A stretch of DNA of 6,426 nucleotides from JBOGWY01 sp050694015 (GTDB lineage Bacteria > Actinomycetota > CADDZG01 > WHSQ01): NCBI GenBank assembly GCA_050694015.1, contig JBOGWY010000146.1:1-6426 (forward strand), in the 5' to 3' direction. Positions 4,148-6,426 of the stretch are shown in pieces. Below the pieces are notes generated by a model. The model did not search any database. It was given only the letters and a program-made list of their open reading frames with translations, and was not told the origin of the DNA. Position numbers and translations under genes: made by a program. The stretch's first letter is position 1; every line of letters begins with the position of its first letter.

Positions 4148-6426
4148 ATGGCAACGCCGCGATACCGCCCGGTCGATCCCAAGGTCTCGTTCCCGCAGCT
4201 CGAGGAGCGCATCCAGACGCGGTGGAAGGACGAGCAGATCTTCCACCGGTCGATGTCCCAGCGCGAGGGCGCGTCCGAGTGGATCTTCTACGAGGGACCG
4301 CCCACCGCCAACAACAAACCCGGGATCCATCATGTGGAGTCGCGGGCGTTCAAGGACATCTTCTGCCGCTTCCAGGCGATGCGCGGCCACTACGTCCACC
4401 GCAAGGCGGGGTGGGACTGTCACGGCCTTCCGGTCGAGGTCGCCGTCGAGAAGGAGCTCGGCATCACCGTCAAGCGTCAGATCGAGGAAGAGTTCGGCAT
4501 CGAGGAGTTCGTGCGGCGCTGCAAGGAGTCCGTTCAACGCTACGTCGAGGACTGGGAGGTCCTGACCGAGCGCATCGGGTTCTGGGTCGACCTCGACGAG
4601 GCCTACTGGACGATGGAGCCGACCTACGTCGAGTCGGTGTGGTGGTTGCTCAAGCAGATCTGGGACAAGGGCCTGCTGGAGGAGGACTTCAAGGTCGTCC
4701 CTTACTGTCCGCGCTGCGAGACGTCGCTCTCATCCCACGAGCAACACATGACCGGCGCGTATCAGACGGTGACGGACCCGAGCGTGTACGTGCGCTTCCC
4801 GCTCGAGGACGATGGCAACGTCGCGTTGCTGGTGTGGACGACCACACCCTGGACGCTGCTCGCGAACATGGCCGCGGCGGCCGGGCCCGACGTCACCTAC
4901 GTCGAGGTCGACGACCCGGATAAACCGGGGGCCCGTCTCATCCTGGCCGAGGAGCGCGTCGAGGCCCTGCTCGGCGAGGGGGTGGAGATACGCCGCCGCT
5001 TCCCGGGCCGCGAGTTGATCGACAACCACACGCGCTACATGCCGCCGTTCGACTTCGTTGACCGGCAAGCCAAGGAGCACGTCGCGCACACGGTGCGGAA
5101 CGGCGACTTCGTCACGACCGAGGACGGCTCGGGCATCGTCCATCTCGCCCCCTACGGCGAGGAGGACATGAGCGTCGCGAAACGCGACGACCTCCCGATC
5201 GTGCAGATGATCAACGGCTCCGGCCGGGTCGTGGAGTCGGGCGGCAAGTTCGCGGGCCTGTGGATCAAGGATGCCGACGTGGAGATCGTCAAGGACCTCA
5301 CCGAGCGCGGCATCCTCTTCCGCTCGGAGACCTACGAGCACTCGTACCCACACTGCTGGCGTTGCAACACCCCACTCCTTTATTACGCGCGCAAGGACTG
5401 GTACATCCGTACCTCGCAGATCCGCAGCGAGCTGCAGGCGTCCAACGAGGAGACGAACTGGCAGCCGCCGACGATCAAGTACGGGCGTTTCGGCGACTGG
5501 CTCGCGAACAACGTCGACTGGTCGCTGTCGCGCGACCGTTACTGGGGCACTCCCCTACCGGTGTGGCGCTGCGCGAACGAGCACGCCGTGTGCGTGGGGT
5601 CGTTCTCGGAGCTGTCCGAAAGGGCCGGGCGGGATCTGGGGCCCGACTTCGATCCGCACCGGCCGTACGTCGACGGGATCACGTTCCCCTGCCCCGAATG
5701 CGGACAGGAATCACGACGTGTCCTCAGCGTGATCGACGCGTGGTTCGACTCGGGTGCGATGCCGTTCGGCCAGTGGCACTACCCGTTCGAGAACGAGGAC
5801 GTCTTCGACCGCCGCTTCCCCGCCGACTTCATCTCTGAGGCGATCGATCAGACGCGCGGCTGGTTCTACTCGCTGCTCGCGGTGGCGACCCTGGTTCGCG
5901 GGCACAACTCGTACCAGAACGTCGTCTGTCTCGGTCACATCATCGACGCGGAGGGACGCAAGATGTCGAAGTCCCTCGGCAACGTGATCGATCCGTGGAC
6001 CGTCGTCAACGCGCACGGCGCGGACGCGCTGCGCTGGTACATGTTGAGTGTCGGCACGCCGTGGTCGGCCCGCCGGGTCAGTCCCGACCTGATCGAGGAG
6101 CAGCTGCGGAAGTACCTGCTCACGATGTGGAACACCTATTCGTTCTTGGTCACGTACGCATCACTCGAGGATTTCGATCCCGCCGCGGTGGCCATCCCGG
6201 TTGCCGAGCGCTCCGAGATGGACCGGTGGATCCTGGCCGAGCTCGACAGCACGGTGCGCGACGTCACCGCTGGGCTCGAGAACTTCGACACCGCGGTCGG
6301 GGGCAAGCGACTGGATCGGTTCGTCGACGATCTCTCGAACTGGTACGTCCGCCGGTCGCGTCGGCGGTTCTGGAGATCGAGCGCGGACGCCGACACGAAG
6401 GCGGCCTTCCTGACACTGTGGGAATG
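4148..6426 (+). CDS. ileS: Isoleucyl-tRNA synthetase, type 2, with GXHH active-site motif (cut by right edge)
   Basis: Charges tRNA-Ile with isoleucine in the cytoplasm and clears valine by editing. 759 codons are visible; type 2 enzymes are usually a little over 1000 residues, so the anticodon-binding and C-terminal parts are mostly missing. The class I signature region reads PPTANNKPGIHHVESR. Against the usual HXGH, residues 59-62 are Gly-Ile-His-His, a GXHH arrangement. GWDCHGLPVE follows. The editing (CP1) domain has WTTTPWTL (230-237) and HLAPYGEED, with the substrate-binding Asp at 340. Cys pairs are C187/C190, C403/C406 and C515/C518. KMSKS is intact at 605-609, and the anticodon-domain start contains DRFVDDLSNWYVRRS. 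ATG at 4148 gives the typical N-terminus MATPRYRPVDPKVSFPQLEE. It has no Shine-Dalgarno sequence and is probably leaderless. No frameshift was seen in the full translation. Confidence 0.97.
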   Translation, partial: MATPRYRPVDPKVSFPQLEERIQTRWKDEQIFHRSMSQREGASEWIFYEGPPTANNKPGIHHVESRAFKDIFCRFQAMRGHYVHRKAGWDCHGLPVEVAVEKELGITVKRQIEEEFGIEEFVRRCKESVQRYVEDWEVLTERIGFWVDLDEAYWTMEPTYVESVWWLLKQIWDKGLLEEDFKVVPYCPRCETSLSSHEQHMTGAYQTVTDPSVYVRFPLEDDGNVALLVWTTTPWTLLANMAAAAGPDVTYVEVDDPDKPGARLILAEERVEALLGEGVEIRRRFPGRELIDNHTRYMPPFDFVDRQAKEHVAHTVRNGDFVTTEDGSGIVHLAPYGEEDMSVAKRDDLPIVQMINGSGRVVESGGKFAGLWIKDADVEIVKDLTERGILFRSETYEHSYPHCWRCNTPLLYYARKDWYIRTSQIRSELQASNEETNWQPPTIKYGRFGDWLANNVDWSLSRDRYWGTPLPVWRCANEHAVCVGSFSELSERAGRDLGPDFDPHRPYVDGITFPCPECGQESRRVLSVIDAWFDSGAMPFGQWHYPFENEDVFDRRFPADFISEAIDQTRGWFYSLLAVATLVRGHNSYQNVVCLGHIIDAEGRKMSKSLGNVIDPWTVVNAHGADALRWYMLSVGTPWSARRVSPDLIEEQLRKYLLTMWNTYSFLVTYASLEDFDPAAVAIPVAERSEMDRWILAELDSTVRDVTAGLENFDTAVGGKRLDRFVDDLSNWYVRRSRRRFWRSSADADTKAAFLTLWE

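Noticed and set aside
4148..4150. Possibility that the IleRS-like gene is a valyl- or leucyl-tRNA synthetase
   Set aside because: Overall order and motifs (the DPKVSFPQLEE opening, GWDCHGLPVE, VPYCPRC, the KMSKS context GHIIDAEGRKMSKSLGNV, and DRFVDDLSNWYVRRS) match type 2 IleRS.

Overview
This is a high-GC, gene-dense stretch of bacterial chromosome carrying housekeeping genes. The gene set and order point to an actinobacterium: isoleucyl-tRNA synthetase, a DksA-type zinc finger with a long lysine-rich tail, lspA, an RluD-family pseudouridine synthase and dnaE. From memory, Streptomyces keeps ileS, the DksA-like gene, lspA, an rluD-like gene and dnaE near one another, and Mycobacterium keeps ileS, lspA, an rluD-like gene and dnaE1 near one another. 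I cannot name a genus. No mobile elements, RNA genes or CRISPR arrays were seen.

Layout. Positions 1-1241 (minus) hold the first 413 codons of dnaE, cut by the left edge just after the first catalytic aspartates. Positions 1242-1551 are the only sizeable intergenic region and contain a plausible dnaE promoter. From 1552 to 4124 (minus) four tightly packed genes look like one operon, read in the order DUF167/YggU, DksA-like protein with histone-H1-like tail, lspA, rluD-like. Their junctions are a 14-nt overlap, a 14-nt gap and a 4-nt overlap. From 4148 to the right edge (plus) lies ileS, 759 codons, cut before its C-terminal end. Only 23 bp separate the divergent starts of ileS and the YggU gene. 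Neither start has a visible Shine-Dalgarno sequence, and each has a TANNNT hexamer 6-7 nt upstream, as expected for leaderless transcripts.

Functionally the window links replication (DnaE), tRNA charging (IleRS), rRNA modification (RluD family), lipoprotein maturation (LspA) and probable transcription or nucleoid control (DksA-like). These genes share a neighbourhood rather than a pathway.

The most notable feature is in IleRS. The class I signature HXGH is rearranged to GXHH (residues Gly59-Ile60-His61-His62), while KMSKS is intact. This swapped form is known in some bacterial type 2 IleRS enzymes and is associated with very strong mupirocin resistance. Other points are a probable CTG start for the rluD-like gene, a TTG start for dnaE, and an ileS gene with no room for the T-box leader often seen upstream of actinobacterial ileS.
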